A stretch of DNA of 64,000 nt, from contig JARUPY010000474.1 of the NCBI GenBank assembly GCA_029817715.1, positions 5,518,001-5,582,000 on the forward strand, given 5' to 3'. The stretch's first letter is position 1; every line of letters begins with the position of its first letter. Made by a program: the position numbers and the translations under genes. This document shows positions 1 through 11,783 of the stretch, one piece after another. Below the pieces are notes generated by a model. It saw only the letters and a program-made list of their open reading frames with translations. It was not told the DNA's origin and did not search any database. This DNA comes from Melastoma dodecandrum. Its lineage: Eukaryota; Streptophyta; Magnoliopsida; Myrtales; Melastomataceae.

Positions 1-143
1 CTCCCTCCTTCCGTCCTCCGTCTCTCAAACCCCTTCCCTTTCTCCTTCTCCTGGCGTCGCCTCCAAGGCTAGGGTTTATGCCGACGTCAACGTCGTCCGC
101 CCCAAGGACTACTGGGATTACAACTCCTTGACCGTCCAGTGGG
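1..143 (+). pseudogene. Orphan exon of casein kinase 2 alpha (plastid-type N-terminus)
   Basis: Reading the frame through 59-143 gives [20 protein letters not shown] followed by NSLTVQW. This is the conserved block just before the kinase domain of plant CK2 catalytic alpha subunits, which are Ser/Thr kinases. The in-frame upstream residues are Ser/Pro-rich, which suits the transit-peptide-bearing plastid form. Coding sequence stops at a canonical donor (G|GTAATT at 143/144), the position expected for this family from memory. The next exon should begin with the glycine-rich loop, but no such sequence appears downstream before the MULE at 1688. After the acceptor at 269 the frame meets a stop within a few codons. 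The start of the exon lies outside the window. It is either a truncated copy or an exon cut from its gene by later insertions. Family assignment is firm; pseudogene status is inferred. Confidence 0.6.
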
Positions 144-269
144 GTAATTATCTCCTTGTGTTGTGCTTTCACGCAGTTGAGATTACGACAGAAGAACGTG
201 ACTTGTTTACTGTGATGATCAAGAAGTCTTTCTGCGAAATAATTTATGAAGTGAATTTCTGTGTTACAG

Positions 270-556
270 GGAAGCCATGATAGCATTCCTTCTTATGGCC
301 TGCTTTCCTTTAAGGTTTGGCCAATCTAATTTTTTGGGGTATCAAGGAATTAAAGAGAGTACATACTACTTGTCCAATTGTTGGGGCTACGAAGAAAAGG
401 CGTATTTCCTTTCCATCTGAAGGTGATGGCAGCCATCTTAGTGAAGCTGATGAGGACTATTTATACTTTCTTAGTCCACAAGTTGTAACTGATTCTGATG
501 TCTGCTCCTTCGAGGATGATAGGGATGATAGTCCCGTGGTTAGCGATGTGGATTGA
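270..556 (+). CDS. Unrecognised acidic C-terminal exon-like ORF
   Basis: An open stretch follows a plausible acceptor (TTACAG ending at 269). The frame that is open from about 317 ends with TGA at 554-556. It reads a short hydrophobic start, then a basic KKRR patch, then an Asp/Glu/Ser-rich tail ending [10 protein letters not shown]. It lacks an ATG in this frame, so if real it is the last exon of a gene rather than a whole gene. It is not in frame with the CK2 exon upstream. I do not recognise the family. The basic patch plus acidic tail would suit a nuclear protein, but that is only composition. It could also be chance. Confidence 0.25.
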
Positions 557-909
557 AGAAACTTCCCACGAAATTAGCGTCTGTGAAAGCTTGTAAGGAT
601 ATACGCATCCGGTGAATAACAATGTGTAATGCAAGTTAGTTTGGCAATCTCGATCCACGTTAATAATCCGTCAATTGCGACGTGAAGCCTGGGCATAGAC
701 TATTTGTGAAGGTATGAATAGCCTTTGTCAGTGAGAAACCATTGAAGCAGTTGCTTCTAAGGTTAAACGAAGTAGCTGATAATGCAAACAAGCAATGTAC
801 CACACTGCTGTGTCCTCCTCGTAATGACAGGGAAGTCGCCTGGCAAAAATCATCGCCTGGCAAAAATTATAGCTGATCGCATCACAAGACTCGCTGAAGT
901 TAATCCAAT

Positions 910-930
910 CACCAAAGGCCGACTTTGGTG
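910..930. repeat. Short inverted repeat, GGCCGAC loop
   Basis: CACCAAA (910-916) pairs exactly with TTTGGTG (924-930) around the loop GGCCGAC. The loop word recurs in the hairpin at 1009-1048. Confidence 0.55.
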
Positions 931-1008
931 ATTTTCTTTTTTTTTTAAAGTGTCATAAGTCAGCCTTCCAAACGCCGACTTTACTTCAGTTAGGATGAAA
1001 TCGACTTT

Positions 1009-1048
1009 ACAAAGGCCGACTTCCTTCACAATTGAAGTCGGCCTTTGT
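1009..1048. repeat. Perfect 14-bp inverted repeat
   Basis: ACAAAGGCCGACTT at 1009-1022 is the exact reverse complement of AAGTCGGCCTTTGT at 1035-1048, with a 12-nt spacer. Related words (CGCCGACTTTAC, TCGACTTTAC) lie just upstream, so this looks like a small cluster built from one word in both orientations. Confidence 0.75.
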
Positions 1049-1687
1049 AAGGCCGATTTCGCTGCATTAGTTGTTGAATTTCCAAAGTTAGAACTTTATT
1101 TGACGAAATAGTTTTCAGATCAACGTTATTTAGGAACAAAACTCATCATCCATAATCGGACAGGTTTTTGTATGGTTCAACACAAATAAAACTATCGCGT
1201 GCTATAAAGACGCCTCATGTTGTCTCATATACCACGACGCGTTGTTTCATTCGCTGAATCTATCATGTGGGGGCGTGGCCCCGGCTCGTAAACCCGGACG
1301 TGCATAAGATATCGACCCATTTGGGCCCCAAGATTGTGGTCGCTCGCCAGACATTATTGTATATTATCATCTCGACGGTCAGATGAACATTATTTACTTG
1401 TATTGGTCGGTGAGTGTTGTGCCTCCAAATATTAAACTAATGGATAATATGAAACAAACAGTGGTAATTTTTTCCTTGTCAGCGATGGCTTCAGGGAATA
1501 TTCGGAGGGAATTCTTCTTTCTCTCCCCTGTTGAATTTAATATAAAGCAATCAATTTCTTCTACCACCAAATAAATAAGAAGTAGAATTTCTACAACAAA
1601 ACAATGTGTAGTTAATTTAGTAAAAAGAACATCTTTAAATAGTTTGACATATTAGGAATGGGAATATGAAAAATCATTTAAAATAAA

Positions 1688-2116
1688 GGCTAAATTATCC
1701 GATTTATCCTAAACTATATCGGTTTTTTCCGATTTATTATATCGTTTATATAATATCTCCACATATCCCAAACTTACTCCGTTACTTCTTATTTATCCTC
1801 CGCCAGTCGTCCGACTAACGGAAGGTGACGTGGTGCTGACATGGCACTAACGCCGTCAGTCGCCCCGCCGTCACAAAATAAATCGCCGGCCAAATTATCC
1901 GATTTATCCTAAACTATATCGATTTTTCCGATTTATCCTATCGTTTACATAATATCTCCATATATCCCAAACTTACTCCATTACTTCTTATCTATCCTCC
2001 GTCAGTCGTCCGACTAACGAAAGTTAATGTTGCACTGACATGGCACTAACACCATCAGTTGCCCCACCGTCACAAAATAAATCGCCCAAACTAACCATAA
2101 ACCCCCAAATCGGGCA
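1688..2116. repeat. Left TIR of the outer MULE, tandemly doubled
   Basis: The TIR consists of two head-to-tail copies of a roughly 200-bp unit, 1688-1891 and 1892-2090. Each starts GCCAAATTATCC-like and runs to CACAAAATAAATCGCC. An inner tail, 2091-2116, is the inverse of 3342-3370. The two units differ at scattered bases, so the doubling is not recent. The right TIR has the same doubled layout. Confidence 0.8.
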
Positions 2117-3341
2117 CCGGTCTAGAACTTGGAGCTCTGCTTCTGCAATTGGGTGGCTACCTTGGAGGACTGCGTCCGGGCTTTGGATCACTGGTTGACA
2201 AGATGCCTCCTGTGTGAGCTGGAAGGGACGCCTTCGGCATCTGAAATTGGACCGCCTCCCGTGTTTGATGTTTGTCGAAGTTCGACGCATGCCATCGACA
2301 AGTCTTGGGAGATGCGTGTCACGGGGACGATGAGGAAATTCTTGGCAACATGGATGGGTTTTACGATAGTATTTACGCGAGGCTCTAAGCAAAGGCTCCA
2401 TAAGATAAAGACTTGGAGCTGAAAACGAAGGCGTTGGAGAGGAAAGACGAGAGGATGAAGGGTCAGCTTCGTCGTGCGATCAAAAGAGGCGCAATCCCTC
2501 CTGCTGAAGTGGGACTAGAGATCGAGGAAGAGGAACACGAAAACACGAGTAGGGTGAGGACCCCATGTTAAAGGCAATGGCCAAATACTCTGCCCGCTGT
2601 AAGGAAGCCTACGAAGAGTTGTGCAAACTATGTGACGAAAAGCACTTAAAGAAAGCTTGAAATACTCAGAGGGCATTTTGAGAAGAGTTGATTTCTTTTG
2701 TTAAATTTTTGGCTTTCTTATGTTTTACGGCGAAATAAAGTCTCGTTCTTTTCTAGATCGGCAAACCTGTTTGAATGTGCTCAAGTAAATCTTTGCCATC
2801 GATACCAACACCAGTAATGCAATGTAGTAATAGTGTTAGGTGTGGTTTAACCCAAGTAAAACGGCCGGTGCGTTGAGATGTGTGGCCAAAATACTTGCAT
2901 GAGAGTCTAAGGATTGGCCAAAATATCCAATAGTCAAGCACTTGCTTGAGATGTGTGGCAAGAGGAGACCAGTCAACTGTAATTGCACTTGAATCTGAGT
3001 TCCCTACATGGTCAATGGAAGAAGCATCCTTCTCTTCTTCTTACTGGCCAGTTTTACGTGTTTCGTCACCTTCATGCATAACAATAATAGCAAGGCAACG
3101 CATATCACTTTGTATGGGTCGGTGGAGAGGTCGGGGATGGTGGGTTGAGAGTGAGCGATTTGGAGATGGGTCAGTGAAGAGGTCGGGGATGGTGGAAGAG
3201 GCATGGGAAGAGTAAAAAGGCTAAGGAAGAGGAAGAGGATTGGCGGGAATTGGAGATTTGGAGGAGGAGGAAGATGACCGGAGGAGGAAGATAAAGAGGA
3301 CCGGAGGAAGAGAAAGAGGGTCGGAGGAAGAAGAGGACGAA
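2117..3341. other. Interior of the outer MULE, unrecognised gene-like sequence
   Basis: The 1.2-kb interior is GC-richer than its TIRs and contains open fragments in several frames. One plus-strand fragment at about 2405-2560 encodes a Lys/Glu-rich helical-looking stretch (ERKDERMKGQLRRAIKRG). A minus-strand piece at 2750-2990 encodes DYWIFWPILRLSCKYFG. Between 3120 and 3340 lies an AGG/GAA-rich purine tract. This layout is what a MULE carrying captured gene pieces (Pack-MULE) looks like, but I cannot name a donor gene, so capture is only inferred. Confidence 0.35.
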
Positions 3342-3423
3342 TGCCCAATTTGGGGGTTTAGGGTTATTTTGGGCGATTTATTTTGTGACGGTGGGATGAC
3401 TGACCACGTTTTTGCCATGTCAG
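3342..3423. repeat. Right TIR of outer MULE, first segment
   Basis: The inverse complement of 2035-2116 with a few mismatches; for example, TGCCCAATTTGGGGGTTTA pairs with the left TIR end. It is cut at 3423 by the Athila element, whose TSD GTCAG is 3419-3423. Confidence 0.8.
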
Positions 3424-4887
3424 TGTCATGCTAAAAATGTGTTGTGCGCAAGTATACACACGAATCGATTATAACACTTAAGATATCATTCCCACGAGGA
3501 CTAATTATTCCTGAATACCAATTAAACCACTAAATATTATCTAGACCAATCGAATAAATGATGGATTGAACGAAAATTACTAAAATAAAATAAGCAAGGA
3601 TCACGAGAAAATATCAATAAGAAAGCCTAGGGCAACTAAATTTACTTAACTTGTCGTGGATCAATCGAACGTTTAGATAAAGCTGTCTGATGATTTAAAT
3701 CATGCTCTTCTATATATTAGACATATCCCTACGATCTATATTCAATTATCTCCTACCATTCTATTCAATTAACATTAACCGTGATATCCCTATCTACGGT
3801 CATTATTAATCTACTCATAATAGTCAATCCAATTAATATCAACTGTGATAACCCTATCTCCAGTTTTTATTAACATGTTCTTCGATTTTCCTCTCGAATT
3901 AATCTTACACCTCCCGATGCTAAGGTAATCCGAGTTATTTCAGAAACCGACGACAATCGTATTTCAGAAAAATAAACACCCAAGCACATCAAAGAACACC
4001 AGACTTTCAAATAAAATAAATCACGTTCAAAATCACCTTGACAAGTCTCGCAAATTTAGCACCATAGATAAGAAAATCAGTTCATACTAAAATAAGAAAA
4101 CATTCAAAGTTCAGAAGAAAATAGCATCGACATAAAAATCAAGGAAAATATATAACGAACGCCCTCCCAATCTCCCGATCTGGTTGGTAGTCGCCTCGTC
4201 CGGATCTTCTCTAGAACCCTAGTCGGCACCTCCCCCTTCTCCTAAGAGCAAAAGTCTAAAAAAAACTCAAAACAAATGAAAAACTACCCCCTCCTCCTTA
4301 GGCTATCCTACAGAATATATTGTTCCCTTAAAAGATTTTCTAATATTCTCAAAGATTCTAAAAAGCCTAAGAAAATAATTAAATAACAAAATAACCTAAG
4401 AATTATAAAAAGAGTAACTAATTGATGCCTTCTCTCTCTTCAAATGGTAATAATGAAGGAATCAAATGATTTGGCGAGATCTTATACAGATTATCAAAGG
4501 TTGCGTCCTTCCTCCAGACGGACGCATCCTTCTGCTCTCTGTGGTCTATTGATTCCGCACGGTCGCATCCTTGAGATTGAAGGACGCGTCCTTCGGCCTT
4601 CTGTAACTTTTCAACACTTTATCAAATTTCGTCCACTTTTCACTTGCCCAACTTCTGATTCTCTTCATTTACCTACATCAAATCAAAACAAATCTAAGAT
4701 GCATCAACTAGTTTCCAATTACTCTCAAAATAAGTTCAAGATTTAATAAAATAATAAAAGCTAACTTAAAACTAAACTGAAGTAAAAATACGATAAAAAC
4801 TTGTAAAACGCTAACATAAACTCGTCTAACTAGCCATGTAAAGCCCCGTTAAGAGTATCAAATAACTCTACTTTCATAGAGTTATCA
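3424..4887 (-). repeat. 3' LTR of the Athila element
   Basis: 1,464 bp, read on the plus strand from TGTCATGC to GAGTTATCA. It matches 28589-30031 along its length with scattered substitutions and a few indels, one of them about 20 bp near 4570 relative to 29735. Confidence 0.88.
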
Positions 4888-6327
4888 ACACCCCCGAACC
4901 TAATATTTGCTAGTCCTCGAGCAAATGCATAGAAACAAAACATGAAAATAAAGCTAACGACGTCCTCAGCAATACCCGAATCAATCTCTTCGAAGCACTC
5001 CCATTATATTCTCAGCAATGCATATACTCACTTCCCATAGTCAAGCCATTTAGCAACAAAAACTTTATTCAATTTCCCAAAAATGATCAACTCGGTATGT
5101 CATGAAGTGGAATCAACAATTAAAGACTTCCAATAAAACACACTAGATTAGCACTTTGCGGAAAACAAGTCAAACACCAACCGTCCACTCATCCAGAGGT
5201 TGTTTTTCATCACTTTCTTTAACAAAATTTTATTTTGGTTACACGACTCTAAACGTATCATCACAATCTAGTGCACCCATGTAACGAGCATTCAATCAAT
5301 GACTCTCAGTCCAGTTGGACCAAGGCACAAGGTGATGAAGCACCCCTCGGATCCCATGCTCGAGTACACCAAAAAGGACTCACATCACAAGTCATAATTA
5401 GGCGCAAATCAAACAACTTTTCATTTTTTTTTCATGCACCTAAGCATTGGTACTCAGAGCCTTGGTAACCGTTATTTGTTTTCTTTTTTTTTTTTAACCA
5501 AGACTCGCTTTCAGTCAATGTGTTACTAGCACCACTCAACGCCAACTACCATGCGTTATTAAATTTCTAAAATTGTTTTCATTCACTAACACTTCATACC
5601 GAGAAATTATTCCATTTTAAAAACACTTTAAGTCCAATCAACAATTAAGATTCGTTTTTAACTATTCCATAGGTTGTGAGAAAATGCACTAATAGTCATC
5701 CTTGAATCAGGGTCAGTTCATCAAAGATTTCATCAAGTTTCACTAAGGAGATTGACAAGCTTGACTCAACATAAAAAAACGACTAAAAAAAATATTGAAA
5801 GCGAAAGTGAGAGCGCTCTTCTAAAGATCATCCAAACTCAAAATAAACGATCACAATAACCACAAAATCAAAGCAAAGCAGACAAGAAAAGAGTCGGCAC
5901 CCCCAAACCTAGATTATGCATCGTCCCGATGTAATATAAAGCATAAAAGAATGAATGGGACATAATACTCCCTTGGGGTAGCTCATCATTGGTGTCATTG
6001 TCTGATCTCTCGTGGGGCTTGTATTTGACAAAAAGCTGAAAAGACAAGAGAAGAATAATATTAGGGTTATGTGTTTTTCAATTGAGTGAAATCATCAAAG
6101 AAGTTTTTTTTTAAGAAGGGACACGTCCTTCTATATATTGTAGAAATAAGGCAAAAACTTAAAATAAAACGAAATGAGACACCGTAAACTAAAATAAAAG
6201 GAAAAATGAACTAAAATCGGGTTGCCTCCCGAGCAGCGCTTGATTTATACTCATCGGCTTGACTCTTGTCTCCCTTTTTATGTATAAATTGGCTCGGCAA
6301 GTGCGGCCATGCTGGGTTGCCGCTCAA
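4888..6327 (-). other. Athila 3' non-coding region and polypurine tract
   Basis: This is the stretch where env-like ORFs sit in some Athila elements. I find only short broken frames, so no env is supported. On the minus strand a GGTTCGGGGGTGT polypurine tract occupies 4888-4900, directly against the 3' LTR, and would prime plus-strand DNA synthesis. The rest is AT-rich with poly-T runs near 5420 and 5485. Confidence 0.65.
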
Positions 6328-7689
6328 TTATTCCTCCAAAATATGGCTTAGACGTTGTCCGTTCACCATGAAAAGTCGTTCGTTTCCCTGTAATTCCACA
6401 GCTCCAAAAGGTAACACACGATTAACCACAAATGGTCCGGACCACCGTGACTTAAATTTTCCAGGAAAAAGTTTAAGACGAGTGTTATAAAGAAGAACTT
6501 CCTGCCCTTCTTGGAATTCGTTGTTCAAGATCTTCTTGTCATGCCACAATTTCGTTTTCTCTTTGTATATCCATGAACTCTCGTATGCTTGTTGGCGGAA
6601 CTCTTCTAGATCATGTACCTGCAAAAGACGTTTCTGTAAAGCCAATTGTGGATCTAAATTCAACTTTCTTACCGCCCAATATGCCTTGTGTTCGAGTTCC
6701 AGCGGTAAGTGACAACTCTTTTCGAAAACCAGCTGGTATGGTGACATCCCAATGGGTGTTTTGAATGCTGTTCGATAAGCCCAAAGTGCATCGTCTAGCT
6801 TCATTGCCCAGTCCTTGCGAGATGGATTAACGGTTTTCTCCAAGATCCGCTTGATCTCCCGATTTGTCACTTCTACTTGTCCGTTGGCTTGCGGGTGGTA
6901 TGCCGTTGTGACCTTATACTTCACTCAATATTTCAAAAGCAACTTCTCAAATAATTTGTTACAAAAATGCGTACCTCCATCACTTATGATAGCTCTTGGA
7001 GTACCAAAACGAGTGAATATGTCACCACCTGTGCGTAGTTCTTGGGGCATGCACATGCTTCCACCCACTTTGAAACATAATCCACTGCAACCAGAATGTA
7101 AGAATTCCCAAACGACGAGGGAAACGGACCCATAAAGTCTATTCCCCAAACATCAAACAATTCAACCTCAAGAATGTTAGTCAATGGCATCTCATGCATC
7201 CGAGAAATATTTCCAACCTTTTGACATTCATCACATTTCATGACAAACTCATGAGCATATTTGAATAGAGTCGACCAATAAAATCCGCTTTGAAGTATCT
7301 TTGAGGCTGTTTTTATGCCTCCAAAATGACCTCTATACAAGCTTGCATGACAACCTGTAAGTATCAAGAGTTGTTCCTCTTTCGGGACACATCGCCGAAA
7401 CAATTTATCTTTTCCCAACTTAAACAAGTAAGGTTCATCCCAAAAATAAAATCGCACATCATGAAGAAATTTTTTTCGCTGATGGAAATTTAAGTTTAGA
7501 GGAAGTTCATTACTTACAATAAAGTTGACGAAATCTGCATACCATGGAGTGCTTGAAGACATCGCCGCAATTATGGAAAATAAATGTTCGTCTGGAAAAT
7601 TCTCATCCACCTGCTTTTCATCCTTTCTTTTGCTCAATTCGGTTTCGTCCTTTCTAGATTCCAATCTTGAAAGATGATTTGCAACTGGA
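6328..7689 (-). pseudogene. Athila integrase
   Basis: Read from about 7360 leftward. An HHCC zinc-binding region ([11 protein letters not shown], then MKCDECQKV) is followed by the catalytic core with [12 protein letters not shown] (first Asp), IISDGGTHF (second Asp) and [16 protein letters not shown] (catalytic Glu). The C-terminal part ends [12 protein letters not shown] at 6328. Integrase inserts the retrotransposon DNA into the nuclear genome. The frame breaks between about 7149 and 6984 and again at 6925, so it is not functional as it stands. The motif spelling is that of Athila rather than chromoviruses, and no chromodomain follows. Confidence 0.85.
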
Positions 7690-8318
7690 TTCTCAATGTC
7701 GAACTCTTGGAGCAGTAGAATCCACCTTATCAATCTCGGTTTTGCGTCTTTCTTTGCCATCAAGTATTTGATTTCCGAATGATCTGTATAAACCACAACA
7801 TGTGCACCGAGAAGGTTAGAACGAAATTTATCAAAAGCATAAACAACAACAAGAAACTATTTCTCCGTTGTTGCATAATTGAGCTGGGCATCCGATAACG
7901 TCTTGTTGGCATAATATATGGTGTGAAACACCTTATCTTTTCTTTGGCCAAGAACGACTCCAACAGCAAAATCACTCGCATTTGTCATAATCTCGAATGG
8001 TAAACTCCAATTCGGAGCTATCACTATAGGTGCGGTGACTAGACGCCCTTTTAACTCCTGAAAGGCCTGTAAACATTCATCAGTAAATTCAAAACGAACA
8101 TCATTCTCGAGTAATTTACTAAGAGGCTTAGCATTCTTTGAGAAATCTTTAATAAAATGTCTGTAAAAATCAGGGTGTCCTAGAAAACTTCGAACAGCCT
8201 TAACATTTGTCGGAGGTTGCATATGCTCAATAGCTTCGATTTTCGCCATGTCTACTTCAAGTCCTTTCTCAGATACCTTGTGGCCTAACACGATACCCTC
8301 GTTTACGATGAGTGGCAC
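7690..8318 (-). pseudogene. Athila RNase H
   Basis: The RNase H domain follows the RT thumb. The RT-RNase H connection motif FLGHPDFYRHFIKDFS is near 8200, followed by a degenerate domain start (TNASDFAVGVVLGQRKD). The domain end has [19 protein letters not shown] and [16 protein letters not shown] frameshift and a stop separate the pieces near 7857. RNase H removes the RNA strand during reverse transcription. Confidence 0.82.
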
Positions 8319-8329
8319 TTTTCCCAGTA

Positions 8330-9133
8330 CAGCACTAGGTTGGTCGCTTTACAACGTGTGAGTACTTTCTCTACATTCTGGAAACAGAGATCAAAAGTGT
8401 CACCAAAAACAGAAAAATCATCCATAAATACCTCGATATCTTTCTCCACCATATCGGTGAATATCGCCATCATACACCTTTGAAAGGTTTTTGGGCATTG
8501 CAGAGTCCAAATGGCATTCTCCTGAAGGCAAATGTTCTATACGGATGTGTAAAAGTAGTTTTCTCTTGGTCCTCCGGCGCTACGGCAACTTGATTATAAC
8601 CTGCATACCCATCAAGAAAACAGTAAAATGAATGTCCAGCTAATCTCAAGCATTTGATCGATGAAGGGTAATGGAAAGTGATCCTTCTTGGTCAGATTAT
8701 TCAGCTTGCGATAATCCATGTATACGCGCCAACCTGTTATTGTCCGAGTAGGAATCAATTCATTCTTATCATTGGAAACTACAGTCATACCTCATTTCTT
8801 TGGAACACATTGAACGGGATTCACCCAATTACTATCAGAGATAGGATAGATTATATCTACATCGAGCCATTTTAGAACTTCTTTCTTTACTACCTCTTTC
8901 ATGATTGGGTTAAGTCGTCGTTGTGCTTCGACCACTCGCTTTTCTTCGCCCACCAGTCGGATCTTATGCATACAAATTGATGGACTAATCCCCTTGAGGT
9001 CCGCTAAACTCCAACCGATTGCCTCTTTATGTGCTAGTAGTAAGTCCAACAATTGATTCAACTGCATGTCATCTAAACTATTAGAAACAATTACTGGTAG
9101 AGTATTAGACTCACCCAAAAATGCATATTTCAA
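8330..9133 (-). pseudogene. Athila reverse transcriptase
   Basis: The N-terminal RT region reads from about 9133 (LADLKGISPSICMHKI, NWVNPVQCVPKK). The palm follows with WRVYMDYRKLNNLTKKDHFP near 8720 and the active-site motif EVFMDDFSVFGD at about 8395-8430, where YVDD has become FMDD. At least two frameshifts and several stops fall between 8790 and 8320. Synthesises element cDNA from the genomic RNA. Confidence 0.82.
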
Positions 9134-9414
9134 ATGTGAAGGTGGGGTTTGAGTTCCATCATCGGAGGCTCTATGATGGATGGCTTCATTGAAGATTTTG
9201 AGAGGTCGACTCCGAGAGGTTCAATGTGCTGAATGTACTCCACTTCCATGGAATCCTCTTATATCATCGACGAGAAATCCTCATGCTCTTTCTCTTGAAT
9301 CAGGAAACTCTGCTCTTGGTCATAAGTAAAACATTCATCAGTAGTATCAATGTATTTCAGAGTATTAAAAATATTGAAAGTCACTTTCTGGTCATGAACT
9401 CGCATTTTTAGAAT

Positions 9415-9978
9415 TCAATCTGCTACATCTATGGATGTTCGACCAGTTGCAAGGAATGGTCGACCAAGTATAATCGGCACCTCTATATCAGCCTCCATCT
9501 CTAGAATTAAAAAATCTGCTGGCAAAATCAAATCAGCTACGTTAACCAACACATCCTCCACTACTCCCCATGGGTGTGTAATCGATCGATCTGCCAGTTG
9601 TAGTGTGACTGCTGTTGGCTTTGCTCCTTCAAGTCCTGGTTCCTGAAAAATCGAATAAGGCATTAAATTAATTAAAGAACCAAGATCACATAAAGCTTTA
9701 CTAAAACTTTTAGAACTAATGCGACAAGGGATAGTAAAACTTCCTGGATCGGCAAGCTTCGAAGAAAGTGATTGATGCAATGCCATGTTGCACTCCTTTG
9801 ACAACGGAATCACTTCAAATTTCTCCCAACTTCGCTTCTTTGATAAAATATCCTTGAGAAATTTTGCGTACGTGGGCATCTTGTCGATTGCTTCCGTTAA
9901 TGGGATGTTGATGTGTAGCTGTTTGAAAAGCTCCAGGAATCTCATGAATTGCTTCTCGTCCTCCATTCTTTTCAATCG
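9415..9978 (-). pseudogene. Athila aspartic protease region
   Basis: A retroviral-type protease is read in the same frame as gag, after a stop at 9979. The expected D-L-G-A active-site loop reads ALCDLGSLINLMPYSIF, and the flap/C-terminal motif is VPIILGRPFLATGRTSIDV. The protease would cut the Gag-Pol polyprotein. 9134-9414 between here and RT is a shifted linker without clear motifs. Confidence 0.8.
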
Positions 9979-11337
9979 CTATGGAAACGGTGGTGGCGGG
10001 TAAGTCACTTGTTGCGGCTGGGCTGGTTTCTTACGCCATTCACGGTTCCATGCTTTCAGCTCGTTAGTGAGTTCAGAACTTCTCTTTTCTTCTTGTCCTT
10101 CATTGAGATCAGCTATCACCTTGTTGGGTTGATTTTCTGAAGGAGAAACCACGGGAAGAGTTTGCTTAGATGCACTTCTTTCATCTACAGATTGCTTGAT
10201 GCCCCCTTGTCCAAGTTCCTCCTCGAACGACGCCTTGTTTTCCTGGCTTGAAGAACCAATATATTCGTGGATTACCTTTCCAGTTCTGAGGTTCATTGCC
10301 TTACATTGTTCCTTTGACCTTGGATTGATCTCGGTATCACTCGGTAAGTTTTCCAGTGGCCTCGAGGCGATCGCGGATGCAAGTTGACCCATCTGGTTAT
10401 CCATGGTCCTCATCGATGCTTCAAGACTTTTTATAGAAGAGTTTTGTAAGGAAATCAATTGTAACATGCCATCAATGCTTACCTTTTCCTTCGCAACTTG
10501 TTGTGGCTGTGCTTGAAACCCCGGAGGCTCAAAATTTTGCTTCATGTGCATGTTTGAGCTTGGTCCAGCAGGCTGTCCATGTTGTTGTGTCTTTCTCCAA
10601 GAAAAATCGGGATGGTTTCTCCAACCTGCATTGTAAGCATTAGAAAATGGATTACCTGCCCCTCGGTTGAAGTTACCCATATAATTTGCCGTCTCCACAC
10701 ATTCACCAGAGTTCTGTTCTCCTCCGTAGACCTCACAACTCATAACATTCATCTTTAGTTGCCCTTGCATCATCTTTGTGAGAGCATCAATCTTGGCGTT
10801 TATATGTGTCAGCGAATCCACATTCATCATGCCTTGTTGTCTCATCTGTCGTCGTTCATTGCCCCATTGGTAGGTGTTGATCGCCATATTTTCCAGCAGT
10901 GTGTACGCCTCATCGGTTGTTTCGCCATTAATGATCCACCAGCTACTGCGTCAATCGATATCCGAACTGTAGGTAGCAATCCGTTATAAAATGTCTGCAC
11001 GATCAGCCACTTCGGAAGGCCGTGATGTGGACACTTCCGGAGTGATTCCTTATATCGCTCCCATGCCTCGTACAAGCTCTCCCCATCGAGTTGGATAAAA
11101 GTAGTAATATCTCGCCTCAACTTCACCATCTTCATAGGTGGAAAGAACTTGGTGAGGAATTCTCGAGCTAAGTCATCCCATGTCGTAATTGAACTTGGGG
11201 TGAGAGAATATAACCACGCCTTCGCTTTGTCCCGTAAGCTAAAGGGGAAATCTCAGTCGGATCGCGTCATCGGACACACAATTGCTCTTAAACGTATCAC
11301 AGATCTCGAGAAAACTCGCAATATGAGCATTCGGCTC
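9979..11337 (-). pseudogene. Athila gag, larger downstream part
   Basis: The reading continues exactly after the Tat insertion. EPNAHIASFLEICDTF starts at the junction (11337), followed by the retrotransposon-gag domain (ESLYEAWERYKESLRKCPHHG). The C-terminal half, 10887-9979, is long, Gln/Asn-rich and open. A stop replaces Trp in AWLHS-like sequence near 11220 and there is a frameshift near 10880. Gag forms the virus-like particle. A stop at 9979-9981 separates it from the protease in the same frame. Confidence 0.85.
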
Positions 11338-11630
11338 TGTAGACATCAAATTTTTGTCTACTATAATCATGGGGCTTCGTATAAAGTTTAGTGGGTGTTA
11401 CCCAATTTTATGATTTATAAATGGGCTATAAACCAAACCCATAAAGAAATTAGAATGGTTCTAATCTCAAGTCCATAACGATATATATATTGGGTTATAA
11501 ATGAAGGCCACAAGCCCAATCCAAAAAAAAAAATGTTTTGGGCCGAAATAAGCCCAAATTCAAGTCCGGTACATGGGAGGTTGCCTAATATGGGATGACC
11601 AACTTCCTAATATAAATCGGCCCTGGAGGC

Positions 11631-11640
11631 CTATAAATAG
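11631..11640 (+). promoter_or_regulatory. TATA box of the Tat 5' LTR
   Basis: CTATAAATAG, conserved at 27672-27681 in the 3' LTR. Transcription would start about 30 bp downstream, near 11665. Confidence 0.7.
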
Positions 11641-11783
11641 AGCCATTCTCATTCATTCAACAACAAGACACTACGCACATAGGTGGAGAGAAGACTCTTG
11701 AAGCTCTCGAAGACTCTCGCCGCCTCCTGCTCGTCGAAGCTCTGCCGACATCCATCGCCCGGTGATCTTCCGCAACGCGCCCT

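Larger units (their letters stand above)
557..1678. other. Non-coding stretch left of the MULE
   Basis: No supportable gene. The stretch holds a near-direct duplication of CGCCTGGCAAAAAT around 838-872, two short hairpins built on the word GGCCGAC (separate entries), and AT-rich sequence up to the target site of the MULE at 1679. Confidence 0.5.

Noticed and set aside
3004..3434. Ser/Pro/Leu-rich minus ORFs and Arg/Glu-rich plus ORFs
   Set aside because: Low-complexity purine tract in the MULE interior and TIR, not a gene.
4888..6327. Envelope-like gene of the Athila element
   Set aside because: Only short broken frames, no signal peptide or membrane helix; I cannot support an env.
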